A stretch of DNA of 64,000 nt from Norana najaformis (GCA_964023275.1 OZ029914.1:42387924-42451923), one strand, 5' to 3'; shown: positions 22,901-34,060, counted from the stretch's first letter. A program made the numbers and translations. The notes: generated by a model not told the origin, from the sequence alone.

Positions 22901-24959
22901 GAAAGTTATAGCCTCAGTTTTAGTCTGTGGAGAAAACTTGCAAAGGATAAGAACTAAAACAAGCCATTTCGAACCCGATTTAGTACTGGAGATTATTTAA
23001 TTGTTCTTACTTATACCGGGTTTCATAACCTTAAATTACTGTACAACACAATACTATACAAGTGCTGATGCCGACATACAAAGCCTACATCATCAACGCT
23101 AACCCTACAGAGGATTAATTCAACTTGGGGACAGTCACTGCTCTAAATGTTTAAACAGACAATATCATGGCACTGGCATGATGTTGCATCTTTTTCTCAA
23201 GCGTCAAATTTAGCGGTTTCTGTGTTAGTCTGTGATGGCAAATCAAGTGGCAGACATAAGACGTAGGCTGCAACCGGTGAAACATTCGGTATTGGAATAG
23301 TTAGCAATTTCTTTGACAAGTGACCGAAGAAAATTCTCGATATCATTTTTAGGTTATCGTCTCCAGCTGGAAAGTAGTTGTGAAAGTATTTTGAAAACAG
23401 ACTCTAATGCCTGAATATACTACATTTCAAAATATTTTTAAAATACTAAAACAAAACACTCCAGAACAATATTTTTAAAATACGAAGTAAAATACTACAT
23501 AAAAATACTATTCCCAAATAGTATTTAGCACATCACTGATGAAGTTGTGAGCCATTTAGTTCGTCAATTAAATTTTTTCTGTTGCAGTCGTGTAAGCCTA
23601 GAGAATCAATCCCCGTCTCAGACTTAAAATCAATCCTCACCCTTAAACTTATTAATCAATATTCAACCAGATCATCCGATTGTCATCCTTTGATAGTGCC
23701 AAAGACCGGAACTGTTCTTTGTGAACTAGCTTATCGGCTGCTGGACCTAAATATGGCTCTCTCCTCCTGCATTCGTTCGTTTTGGTCGGTCTCTTACCTC
23801 ATTTCGGCCACAACTTATGACATGCCTTTTTGAGTTGTATGACCCACCGTATAGTTACCTTTCTGTCTCAGTGAACTGACTTCCTGGGTAATGATCTGAC
23901 TGTGCCTTGATTTTGGTGCACCAGCGGTTGATGTCTTGTGCATTAGACACCGGCGCTATAGAAGTTGCTAGTTAGTAAATAATTCTAATACACACAGCAC
24001 ATACTTGCTTCATATTTGCATGCCTGCTGTAGCAAATAATTATTGTATGTTATACGGTTTTCTTATGCATCAACAAATTATTTGAGTATGTATTCTGAGC
24101 AGTGTATTTAAACGATTAGATTGTTATTTATCAAGCTTCTGTTTCCATTCTAACCACTGCAACGATATTGGTGGGGATACTAGCCATTTTATTATGTTTC
24201 ACTGTCTCTGCATTCAGACTGGGACTTGTGAAAGGTAAGAGCAAATACAATTTAAGGATTCTTATAAAAGTTAGTTACAGTGTGTATAATCATAACTATA
24301 TGTATTAATTTATTTTATCGTTCATGTGTTTAATCTCGTTTGGTATTTTTTTGTTTATGTTATTGTTTGCTACCATAATTTGGTAAATAAGGACATATAT
24401 ATTAGTCTAGTTTTAAACCACTGAAGTCCACGACAGTGCATCCGACAATAAGAAGAGCAAGTCTGGAAACAGAAGTATCACGAGAGCAGAGTTTGTTTTG
24501 TATAATAGAGTCACTATTGGTCATAATCTTCAAAAGAAATTCTGACTTGTTTCTTTATTTCTTTTTCATTTCAGTCCTTGTAGTTGACGTTGTAAATCGG
24601 CGATTTGTCACTACCCGATAAATAGTGCTTTATTTGCTCGAATTTTTCAAGGTTTAAAGAGGAGAAACGACAATCCACAGCCAGTGGAGGAAAACGCAGA
24701 CGTGGAAGCAGAATCAGGTTTGTCGCACAATATCCCTGGGTTCGGTGAGGGCGGTGTTCCAGGCGATACCATCGAAGGCGTTTCGACCTCCAGCGAGAAC
24801 GACATATACGCTGAAATCCGTGAATTACCAGTATATGGAAATCTGAAAGTATCGGATCCAACTTCACCGTCTAGTCATCCAGACACAAATTATATGGAAC
24901 TGTGTGGAAGACATCCCGCGATGCCATCCGTTTATACGAGACTTGAAGAACTTGTATAG
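19912..24959 (+). CDS. Gene C: three-Ig receptor with four-YxxL/I cytoplasmic tail
   Basis: Plus-strand spliced gene with exons 19912-19957, 20400-20753, 20939-21277, 21516-21776, 24136-24234 and 24652-24959, all phase 1. The sum is 1407 nt, 468 residues. It is a type I membrane protein: signal peptide, three Ig domains identical to gene B except at the end of Ig3, a transmembrane helix and a tail of about 100 residues in one exon. The tail carries YAEI, YGNL, YMEL and YTRL. TNYMEL resembles the ITSM pattern and SVYTRL fits ITIM. The spacing of YAEI and YGNL (five residues) is close to, but shorter than, an ITAM. Likely a signalling partner or antagonist of gene B on the same ligand; this is inference. 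Confidence 0.87.
20400..20753 (+). CDS. Gene C exon 2, Ig1 (V-like)
   Basis: 354 nt, phase 1 to 1. Same sequence as gene B exon 2; Ig cysteines in ELFCGAED and AGYYKC. Without exon 1 an alternative start at 20366 (MSLSCLIR...) would read into this exon, but its hydrophobic core is weaker. Confidence 0.9.
20939..21277 (+). CDS. Gene C exon 3, Ig2
   Basis: 339 nt, phase 1 to 1, identical to gene B exon 3, with the same extra cysteines. Confidence 0.9.
21516..21776 (+). CDS. Gene C exon 4, Ig3
   Basis: 261 nt, acceptor TTATTCGAAG (purine-rich, weak), donor GTATGC. Identical to gene B to base 21768, then ACG GTC AAA G against ACA GTC AAA C. Confidence 0.88.
23915..23972 (-). repeat. TATAGCGCC-family element in gene C intron
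   Basis: Inverted copy: GCGGTTGATGTCTTGTGCA then GGCGCTATAGAAG. It belongs to the family with core TATAGCGCC plus AAGGCATCAGTCGATGGTCGC, and is part of the extra intron sequence absent from gene B. Confidence 0.5.
24136..24234 (+). CDS. Gene C exon 5, transmembrane segment
   Basis: 99 nt, acceptor TTTATCAAG, donor GTAAGA. Encodes SILTTATILVGILAILLCF followed by RLGLVK. The preceding intron is about 1.9 kb longer than its gene B counterpart. Confidence 0.9.
24652..24959 (+). CDS. Gene C exon 6, cytoplasmic tail
   Basis: Phase-1 acceptor TTTTTCAAG, 308 nt to TAG. It starts with a basic stretch (LKRRND) next to the membrane, then an acidic/glycine linker, then NDIYAEIRELPVYGNL, DTNYMELC and PSVYTRLEELV at the very end. 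No similarity to the gene B tail beyond the YxxΦ motifs. Confidence 0.85.
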
Positions 24960-25249
24960 AATCGTGCAGTGTAATAGAAGACTGCCTTCTGAGGGGCTTT
25001 CGTGTCTACGCTAGCCTACAGAGTTCTATCCACGAACATTCGGTGCAGTAGATTGATATCTCATGTCGCTTTATTGCAACCAAGACAATATGGTCTTTAT
25101 ATTCAGTTGTCTCATTTTCAATTTTTATGATTCGCTATCAATGAACTTGATTGAGTTACACAGGTAAAAGAACCTAGGCAGTAAATAGCCAGAGGAGGTT
25201 TGAGAAGCAAAGTAAAAGATTGCCATTGTGTTCGCATTTTATTTCTGTG

Positions 25250-25328
25250 TCTGCGGTTCAAACCCCCGTGAGTTATGTGAAACTGAAGTCTCTTGTTAAG
25301 CCATGTAGCTGCAATAAGAAAGGTTGAT
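25250..25328 (-). mobile_element. tRNA-like SINE head
   Basis: On the minus strand: AGCTACATGGCTTAAC (box-A-like) and GGGTTTGAACCGC (box-B-like) about 30 bases apart. It lies in the 3' flank of gene C. Confidence 0.4.
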
Positions 25329-25550
25329 ACAATGAGCGCTTGCCAACAGGGGTAAGATAGGGACATTTGCCCCTCCTGGATTTCATATCAAAACATTCTA
25401 GTCCACATCATGCTGTGATGACGTGTCCTAATTTTTCACGTTATGCTCCCTTATGCAAAAATTTTGTGGAAGCCCATGCCTGGTTTTGTTGCTAATTTGC
25501 CTTTGCTGTGTTTAGGCTTCACCCGATAGATCCTGTGACCACTTCTTGAC

Positions 25551-25869
25551 GATAAACATTGTCGCTATCATCACTCCGTGATGATAAATATTGTCACTAT
25601 CATCACTCCGTGATGATGAATATTGTCACTATCATCACTTCGTGATGATGAATATTGTCGCTATCATCACTCCGTGATGATGAATATTGTCACTATCATC
25701 ACTTCGTGATGATGAATATTGTCACTATCATCACTCCGTGATAATGAATATTGTCGCTATCATCACTCCGTGATGATGAATATTGTCACTATCATCACTC
25801 CGTGATAATGAATATTGTCACTATCATCACTTCGTGATGATGAATATTGTCACTATCATCACTCCGTGT
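25551..25869. repeat. 32-bp minisatellite, about 10 copies, hairpin in every unit
   Basis: Units start with ATTGTC at 25558, 25590, 25622 and so on. Each contains ATCATCAC-TCC-GTGATGAT, an 8-bp stem with a 3-base loop. Copies differ at a few sites (GTCGC/GTCAC, TCC/TTC, GATGAT/GATAAT). Confidence 0.95.
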
Positions 25870-25897
25870 CGATTAACATTGATGAAGACGTGAAATG

Positions 25898-25903
25898 AAT
25901 AAA
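25898..25903 (+). promoter_or_regulatory. Candidate polyadenylation signal downstream of gene C
   Basis: AATAAA about 940 nt after the gene C stop. If used, the 32-bp minisatellite would be in the 3' UTR. Confidence 0.2.
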
Positions 25904-26084
25904 CGATTATGCCTATTACTTTACATCAGTTTTCATGATTACATCTTAATGATACTAATATCCACAAATATTAAAATATTATTTTTTATAACTTGGAAAT
26001 ATGAGCCTGCTTAAGGAAACACGAATGCGTTCGACCACAGATAGAAAACAGAAACCATTTGCATATAGCCTAATAGTTGTACAC

Positions 26085-26168
26085 TATGGATGGATGGATG
26101 GATGGAAGGATGGACGGACGGACGGACGGACGGACGGATGGATGGATGGATGGATGGATGGATGGATG
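26085..26168. repeat. GGAT/GGAC microsatellite
   Basis: About 20 copies of GGAT with a block of GGAC in the middle. Confidence 0.95.
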
Positions 26169-26294
26169 AATGGATATGTATAGTTGTGAACAGTTTTATT
26201 TTCAGTTTCTGGGTTTGCCTTTTGTATATCCTGGAAAACTGCACGTTTTTTGTGTAAACTGAAATGCAGAATTTGAGATCAGTAAAAGAGTTAA

Positions 26295-26350
26295 TCGATC
26301 AATCAATCAATCAATCATCAATCATCAATCAATCATCAATCAATCAATAT
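26295..26350. repeat. CAAT/ATCA microsatellite
   Basis: About a dozen imperfect AATC units. Confidence 0.9.
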
Positions 26351-28440
26351 GATTCTTAATGTTTTCTATTGCCCGGCTTCCATGCATGCTTCTGAACTTT
26401 GTAAGGTTGATGCCCACATGACTAATGTTTTAATCACACTATAGTGTCTGCTGTTAACAGTCACTGTGATTCCATGTGAAGAGGTTTCTGCAAGAAAGGG
26501 CTACAAACCTTCCACGTCGATTTTTTTGATCCAGCGTTAAGTTCGTCGCTCTATAAGTGAGATTAACAACTGAAATTGGCGTCTTGTCAGATTTACTAGG
26601 TACAGAATAGCTTAGAGACACGCAGGGATTGTAAACTGCCTATAATTTAACAAACACCTAATATTAACAACTTTCTAAGTCGATTTATAATCGCCATACA
26701 TCATGGAAGACTTGGGAAACAGATCGACTTATTGTCGAAGTGTCTGATATGTTCGCTTGAGAACGCCACTGTGCCCGTCGCTGTACGTCAAGAAAGATAC
26801 AAAGATAACCAAAGTCAATTTCAAGCTGAAATATATCTCTTTGAAAAACCATGAAGAATCGGAAACAGAAGACGGTTGCTAGAGCTGGTGCCTTAAAACT
26901 TGGCGACAAAGCCTCCCACATACCTCCACAAGACGAGGGCTAGGCCTGATGCCGCAAAATCGGCACTTATAAATAGTGATGGGCAGTATACTGTTAACGA
27001 CTCTTACCAGTAAAAACTATACTACTAAATCTCCAAGTCATAGTTAAATACTTTTGCAACTACAGTTTGAGCAAGAGAGGTTTCAGTTGTATATTTTCCA
27101 GTTTGTCTCCAAATTGTAGCCAACTTATTATTTTGGCAACAATGCTGTTAGACTGTATTTCCGATTATAGAACAGTCGTCCGATTGTGAATTTCAATGAA
27201 ATGTAAAGTGATAAAATGGCGCATATGCAGAGTTTAGGTGATGTGAGCTTACAGCATTGGATAGAATAAGGAGCAGATGAGACTTGATAAAGTTTGCAAG
27301 GTTGTAACTAGAGAGATAGCAGTACCGTAGGATAGACTCTGAATTGACATCAAACTAGGCGACCGAATGCCAAAGAGAAATTTCTTAAAGAAACCTACAA
27401 CTTGTTATACGTTAGGGGAGAAATTCTGCAGTCAACCGTCATGTAGACTTTTGAAATAGTTTGGATGATGGTAAGGTCTCAGTGGAGTTTCTCATATTAT
27501 AGCTTTTTAGACAGCATTAGCTATTGACATATATTCCTTGAAAATTTCAGCGATTCTAACGTGGATGAAATGTCTGCTAAATTACTTAAAACCATGCAAT
27601 GCTAGTACTACATAATAGATCTCAAGATCATTTCCTTACCTTAAGTTACTATGCATTAGATGTTCAGTATTACTGGTCACCATAATGTGCAATAGCGACC
27701 ATCGATTGATGTCTTGAGCATTATGATAACGGCGCTGTAGAAGTCAGTAGAAAACATTCCTCTCTCACAGATCCTATCCTGGCACCCCTTCTTCCTCTTA
27801 TCCCTCTTTCCGCTCCATTTCCAAACATCACCAACCGTAGCTGCCACGCTGTCCCTCTGCCTGACTTGGAACCTGGAACCGAACACTAATGCCTATCGAT
27901 TTTGTTTTGACTGAGCGCCTGTAAATAAACTGGTCCCCGTGACGTGGCTTTCGTAGGGCGCTGCAGAAATTTCTGGAATATGATTACGATTACGACTAGA
28001 TTGGAAATGCCATCTTGTTTTCTATGTGTAGGCTATATATCTGTATTTGCACAACAGCAGCAAGCTCTTTAATTTACGACAAAAGCTCAGACAGCTGAAT
28101 TGTCTTATTTTCCAAACGCTGCTGCATAAAAATTTCCTTCATCACTCGCTCACTGTACAAATAAAAATACTCTATTTCTTACAATTCCTTCAGTATCAAT
28201 GCAGCTAGTTTTTCCTTCCAATCGTAAACCTATATAAAGTTTATGCTGTTCGTTTCCGAACTATAGAACTGTATAAAAATTAGACTTTTATAAATTTATA
28301 AATATTGTTTTTACTGACATTGTTCTACTTTTCAGTGTTTTGTGTACATTTTTGTTATAAAGTTTGTTTGTCTCGCGCTAATAAAGATTATTTACCATCA
28401 CCAGAAATTAATTATGTGGACCAAACGACAAAGAACTGAG
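26351..28440. other. Intergenic, no gene seen
   Basis: AT-rich single-copy-looking sequence with one inverted TATAGCGCC-family copy at about 27695-27745 (CGACCATCGATTGATGTC ... GGCGCTGTAGAAG). I found no exon with convincing borders. Confidence 0.5.
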
Positions 28441-28443
28441 TGG

Positions 28444-28611
28444 CAGTGGCGGATTTACCTAAAGGCGTGGGGGACGGTTTGGCCCCCCGTCCCTCTTGGT
28501 TATATGCCGGCGTCTCTCAGACCAGACTCGTGCATGGTGGACTGCCAGAATGTGGCACCCCTCTGGAAATGCTGTCGCTCCCCCACGCAAGCAATCCTGG
28601 ATCCGCCACTG
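28444..28611. mobile_element. hAT-like MITE with CAGTGGCGGAT termini
   Basis: 168 bp bounded by CAGTGGCGGATT... and ...AATCCTGGATCCGCCACTG, i.e. inverted ends of the CAGTGGCGGATCCAGGA type known from hAT elements. The flanks share only part of an 8-bp duplication. Related copies are at 45104 and, degraded, near 30765. Confidence 0.55.
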
Positions 28612-28917
28612 GACAGTGGCATTGTAATTAGACAGAGATACAATATTATTTGCAAAGGGCCATCGATCAATTAGGGTCAGCTAATGCAGTTGTCAACGGC
28701 ATCTGGACTGAGTGCGTGTGGAAGCATGCAGCAAGGATGCAATTCGACAGATGCTGCGAACGGTGTAATGAATAGGTCTCTCAATGACGAACGCATGACA
28801 AACAGAGACATGTAGATTAGACGACCGTTTCCATGGAAGGACCTGCATGACCTAGATTGCTCAACTTTTGTACAGTGAGGAACCCTATCTTCGTGTGCAA
28901 AAGTCATAATGAACACC

Positions 28918-28920
28918 TGT

Positions 28921-28991
<71 letters not shown>

Positions 28992-29168
28992 CATGCCTGC
29001 CTGCCTGCCTGACTGCCTGCCTGCCTGGCTGCCTGGCTGCCTGCCTGCCTGCCTGCCTCTCTGCCTCTCTGTATGTCTGTCTGTATGTCTGTCTGTCTGT
29101 ATGTATTTATGTATGTATGTACGTGTGTATGTGTGTATGTATGTTTGTATGTATGTATGCATGCATGC
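28918..29168. repeat. CTGC then TCTG/TATG microsatellite
   Basis: A long CTGC array, then CTGTCTG and TATG units. It ends next to a TATAGCGCC-type element (TTTATGCAGCGCC at about 29178). Confidence 0.95.
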
Positions 29169-29171
29169 ATC

Positions 29172-29230
29172 TGGATATTTATGCAGCGCCTTTTCAGAAC
29201 CTAATAAAGCTGCTATTATTATAAAATGCT
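29172..29230 (+). repeat. TATAGCGCC-family element next to microsatellite
   Basis: ATTTATGCAGCGCCTTTTCAG and following bases, directly after the TATG array. Confidence 0.5.
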
Positions 29231-30850
29231 CAGAATAACTGTAATTTATGAGAAACGAACCACTTTTGTGAAATTCAAAATACCTTAAAAATGTTGCGCG
29301 AATTCGCAAAATCATATCAACAATTCGATTAAATTCTACGAATTTGGTAGTTTTTGCGCTTAATTGCTCAATAATATGGAAATATAGCATGATAAGATGG
29401 GTTATTTGGAACTTCTAAAAATTAAATAACTCTCATTTATTTGCAACACCGAGCACTTCTCTAAATTAAAAAGCGTCTGCTAATCCTATGACCGTTCTTC
29501 TTAGATGCGCATGCGCGAAGATAGTACAAAAAGATACAATTAAACATAGAGGTCTATAAATATCTCTGACGTTGTCTGCATCTGTGCTACTGCCAAATCG
29601 TCTCTGACGTCACCGTGTTCATCTTATTCTCTCAACGCATCCCACTTCCTATTCTGTGCTTCTTTCTCATCAGTGGATTAGTTACTTTACAGACTGCAAT
29701 TTGTTTTATTCGACTTGGCCTGAACGGTTAATGCCTTAAATACTTATATGAAAGTTTCGATATACGCTTTCTGCTTTTTATAGACCTATACATGTTTCGT
29801 TTATGTTGTTTACGCGCATAGCAAATATCGATTTGATATAAACATCGATTTGATATAAACATCGATTTGATATGTAGAAATCGCCAGATCAGACCAGATT
29901 AGATCAGATTAGATTAGATTAGAATAGATTGGATTAGATTACATTACATTACACTGCATCGGTTTCTTACTCAACAACCATTGTTCTTTATAGTTTAGCA
30001 AAGGATGCGTAATGCAGTCTGCTTCATGATAGGACAGTCGATGATACTAACGAATATGGCCATCCTTTCCAGCTCTGGATCGTTGAAGAAAGACTCCATT
30101 ATAAGTCTACAGAATGGCTGAAGTAGTCCACGATGCTGATGCCACTGTAGGTCTATTTCATGAGACTGGTGTGAGGGGTGAAGTAGGTAGGCCTACGCTA
30201 TCTAGACCTAGATGATGACTCATGAAAGAAGCGCAAAATAGAATTAACTGGTAAAATAACTTTGTGTCAGGAGTAATCGGTTGGATTCATATCTAAAGTT
30301 AGGCCTACCCTGTAAGAACTTGCTACGTTATCAGTATACATATGAGAAGTACTTCACACATCTGTTTATATTTATGCTTAGATATTGGTTTGCTATGTTA
30401 GATTTTAAAAATCGATTTAATTGTGGGATCTTTAAATTATCCTGCCCGGATTTCTCTCCGCGTGTCTACTGACTATTGTCACTAATGTAGGCCTAATTGA
30501 GTATAGAATGTTATCACTTTTTATTAGTTTCTGCAGCACGCCGTGTATCAAGCCGCAAAATATGGACTAGAAAACAATGGTAATCCTAAAATAACGCAGG
30601 GAAAATAGCCAAACTGACGTATTTTGTAAAAATCAAATTTCAGTTTCAGGTGGAATTGGCCCTCCTAATTCTTCCCAAAAGAGGCTTTGCCCTGGAATCC
30701 CACTGGGACGCCGCCCCAGACCCCTGTATAGGCTTGCACTCTGCGATCACCATGTGCCCCTCTACGTGCTGAAATCCTGGATCCGTCTTTGCATTGATTA
30801 GTTTTTTGCGTCTCAACTGAAAAATTCTTCGGCCTCGGGTCCTCGATTAT
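29231..30850. other. Intergenic, no gene seen
   Basis: Contains three copies of an 18-bp ATCGATTTGATATAAAC repeat (29825-29875), a GATTA tract (29890-29950), an NRF1-like GCGCATGCGC at about 29506 and a degraded hAT-like end near 30765-30785. No coding signal. Confidence 0.5.
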
Positions 30851-30879
30851 GAGGTGTTTTTTTTGGTGGTAACCAGTTG

Positions 30880-31070
30880 TATTGTCTTTACCTTTTATCT
30901 TTATCTTTACCTTCTTTTAACCTTTTGTGTGGCCTTTACCTTTTACCTTTACCTTTACCTTCTTTTTACCTTTTGGGTATTGCCTTTACCTTTTATCTTT
31001 ACCTCTACCTCTTTTTACTTTTTATGTCTTGCCTTTACCTTTTATCTTTACCTTCTTTTTACCTTTTGTG
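30880..31070. repeat. Minisatellite of about 48 bp, four copies, CCTTTACCTTTTA-based
   Basis: Units begin GCCTTTACCTTTTATCTTTA and end TTTTTACCTTTTG. Both the unit and its internal CTTTAC words repeat. Confidence 0.85.
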
Positions 31071-31850
31071 AAACGCGAATAAATTACAGAAGGAATTCTC
31101 GATACATCGAAGTATAGGAACTGTGTTCAACTCCCCATATGAATCTCTTGATTAGGCTGTGCGCGTGTGCGAAGACCTGCCCAGTGGTAACTTTGTTAGT
31201 TATCTGAGCAATATTTGCTTATTGATAAACCTGTTGTTGCTAGTAACTTAATAATCATTTCGGCTAACGCAAAGTGCGTCTCGGATTAGTTTATCTAGAA
31301 GTGGCGCTGTACAAATTTCTGCTTACAACTGCAGTTACATATCTATATGGCAGTTCTAAACAGGTGCAGTCTAAGCTGAACATGTTTTCAGAGCTACTTC
31401 TGACCAAGAAGTTGGGATCTTCAGCTGAAGATTGTTCCAGAAGGATCGACGGTCCAAACAACGAGAAAACACAAGATTAGTAATCGCCAGCCCGGCTGGT
31501 TCGAGATAGGAACGCACAGCTCAGACTCGAGAAGCCCTATGTTGCTACCGATTATAACAGTGTTGGTGATGATGACGATTTGATGATGATGGTGTCGACA
31601 CCGACAATGACGACAACGACAACAACGATAATGATGATGATGTCAAAGTTATCTTGCAAACTCCAGACCATTCTTAGTCTATATGCAAAGTTGCAAACGA
31701 AGTTACATACCTCTAAGATAATCTATGCACATCCTATGACATCATTTGGAGGCCTATCATATAACAGCGGAGACAAATTCTTATAACGAACCTCTCAGAG
31801 CTTTCTATATATATACATCAGTCAAACGAAAATACATATCATTGCATGCC
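31071..31850. other. Intergenic, no gene seen
   Basis: Only a short GAT/ACA trinucleotide patch (31565-31645) stands out. Confidence 0.5.
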
Positions 31851-31852
31851 TT

Positions 31853-32200
31853 TTATGTATGTATGTATATATGTATGTAGGTAGGTATGTTTATTGGTAG
31901 GTAGGTAGGTAGGTAGGTATGCGTGCGTGTATGTATGATGTATGTATGCATGTATGCATGTATGTATTATGATTTATGTACGTATGTATGTATGTATGTA
32001 GGTAGGTAGGTAAGTAGGTAGGTAGGTAGATAGGTAGGTATGTAGGTAGGTAAGTAGGTAGGTAGGTAGGTAGGTATGTAGGTAGGTAGTAGGTAATAGG
32101 TAGATAGGTAGGTAGGTAGGTAGATAGGTAGGTAAGTAGGTAGATAGTTAGGTAGGTAGGTAGGTAGGTAGGTAGGTAGGTAGGTAGGTAGGTATGCTTG
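31853..32200. repeat. GTAT/GTAG microsatellite, about 350 bp
   Basis: Alternating TATG and TAGG four-base units with few interruptions. The long minus-strand open frame is a repeat by-product. Confidence 0.95.
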
Positions 32201-32629
32201 CGTGTATGTGTATATGTATATTTTTGCAGTGGTTGGTGTCTGTCGTGCCTCTCTGCAGGGTCTTCTCATAATTCTCCTCGTTTCCATGGTACCCGTAGCT
32301 GCACCCTGTATGTCTATATTCGGCCGCCATTAGCCTAATTCGCTCGAATATGATGCACGCGTCTTTCTAGTGGCCTCATTTCTTGCTGAAATAATCTCGA
32401 ACGCCACTCCCCTACATAAGGCACTGTACACCCCCTCCCAACCCAGTCCTTTGCTTTAGCCGCCTTTTCATCACAGCGCCATTTTACCTGTCTTTTTCAC
32501 ACGCGCACCTATGCAGAGAAAAAACTATTTGCATAATTTATACGTCAGCATCGGCTCTTCTTCTTCCTCTTCTGCTGCAGCAGCCGCCTGTATCTGCTAG
32601 GCGAGGCTTTCTTCTTCTGCGTGGTCAGC

Positions 32630-32800
32630 TATGCGCATGCGCCGTGCGTGTACCTGCGCCCCCTGTCGGTTGGAGGATGACGTCTTGTCTTCAAGACGCG
32701 ACGCGATTGGTCGGTACAGTAGCGCATTATCAAAATGACTGAATCTCGCTGAGGATATTAAAGACGGCGCTCTTTATCATTATTATCGGCAGTGATAATT
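32630..32800. promoter_or_regulatory. Candidate promoter-like cluster
   Basis: Within about 150 bases: GCGCATGCGCCG (NRF1-like palindrome, 32633), GATGACGTC (CRE-like, 32677) and CGATTGG (inverted CCAAT box, 32705). A GC-richer stretch is set in AT-rich DNA. No downstream exon could be assigned on either strand. Confidence 0.3.
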
Positions 32801-32889
32801 CTTATGGTTTCCTATTCGCTTTTATGATATCTCGTTGGAGGCTTTGATTCTTTTTTCCATGCGACATACGAATATCTATCCTCAGGCAT

Positions 32890-32985
32890 ATCTATATCTA
32901 CATACATAAATACATGCATGCATGTATATATATACATATATATGTATATATATACACATATATGTATATATATATATATAATTAG
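32890..32985. repeat. ATAT/ACAT dinucleotide-rich tract
   Basis: Alternating TATATA with CATA words; a large self-complementary stretch. Confidence 0.85.
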
Positions 32986-33639
32986 ACGCGACTTCTTTCC
33001 GGCAAGCAAATTATGAGATGCCTGAGTGATGTTGGAACAAGCTAAGACTGCAGAAGACGGGCGCCGCATGAAGCCGTGCTTCAGGCTTCGTTTAATATCC
33101 CTTCCTGCAGCTACCTGCGTCTTTTTTCCTGTCGTCCTTAGAGGCTTTTCTTCCTTCCTTCCACTCTTCATACCCGTCGCTTTCCCGTTTCTTTTTATGT
33201 ACGAAAGACCAACACGCAACTGACCAGCACATGATATATTTGTGCATATATTCGTGTCAGACAAAGCGACAATATGTCGATCATATAGTCTAGAATATTC
33301 AACAAACCGACATATATAGTCTTAACGTATTGCGCTGTTCTTCTGTGTTCTCCTCTGCTCTCGTTTTTCTTCCGAGAAAATGAAAGGATAAAGCGAGAAA
33401 AGCACAGAAGATCAGAGCCGAGAAAGACGACTTTTTATTAGGAGACAGCATAATTGCTGGATGTATTAGCAAGTCGTAGCCATGGCGACGGAGGCTGAGC
33501 AGCTGGTGTCATTTCATGCAGTTGACGTCAATCACCTGTCAGATGTTCGAATCCAGTTGAGCTCTTGATGCTTGTGTCGGTAATTCCATTGCCTAATTAA
33601 GAAAAATGATGTCATCAGTTTCGGTGAAAAATATCTCAC

Positions 33640-34060
33640 AATAGTATCGATGTATGGATTCGAAACATGGACCATGAGAAAGGAGGATATCAAGAGATTG
33701 GAGGCCTTCGAAATGTGGATTTTGCGCAGGATGGATGAAGTTAGTTGGATGAAACACATAAGAAACGAGAAGGTGCTGAAAAGATTTGGGGAAGAAAGAT
33801 CCATGATAGCTACATGAAGAGGCGACAGAGGAAATGGATTGGTCACATACTGAGAGGGGACTCACCCTTAAGAAACGTAATTGAGGACAGAACGGGGGGA
33901 AGAAGACAAGGGGAAGACCCAGACAGATGCTGCTGGATTGGATGACGTCGGACGGATACAGCAGGATGAAATAAGAAGCTCAGCACCGACAGGAATGGCA
34001 TCATCGGACGTTTGAACCTGCCTGAGGCCAGAGAACCAGAAGAAGTAAGAAGTAACGATA
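33640..34060 (+). pseudogene. LINE reverse-transcriptase C-terminal remnant
   Basis: Broken frames read YGFETWTMRKEDIKRLEAF, MWILRRMDEVSWM and RQRKWIGHILRGDSPLRNVI, then a GGRRQG basic region. This matches the C-terminal region of animal endonuclease/reverse-transcriptase LINEs (YGSETW ... LEAFEMW..RRM ... W.GHILR). At least one frameshift; not functional. Confidence 0.7.

Noticed and set aside
25551..25869. CRISPR-like array with a palindromic repeat
   Set aside because: The units are contiguous with no variable spacers, in an animal genome; it is a minisatellite.
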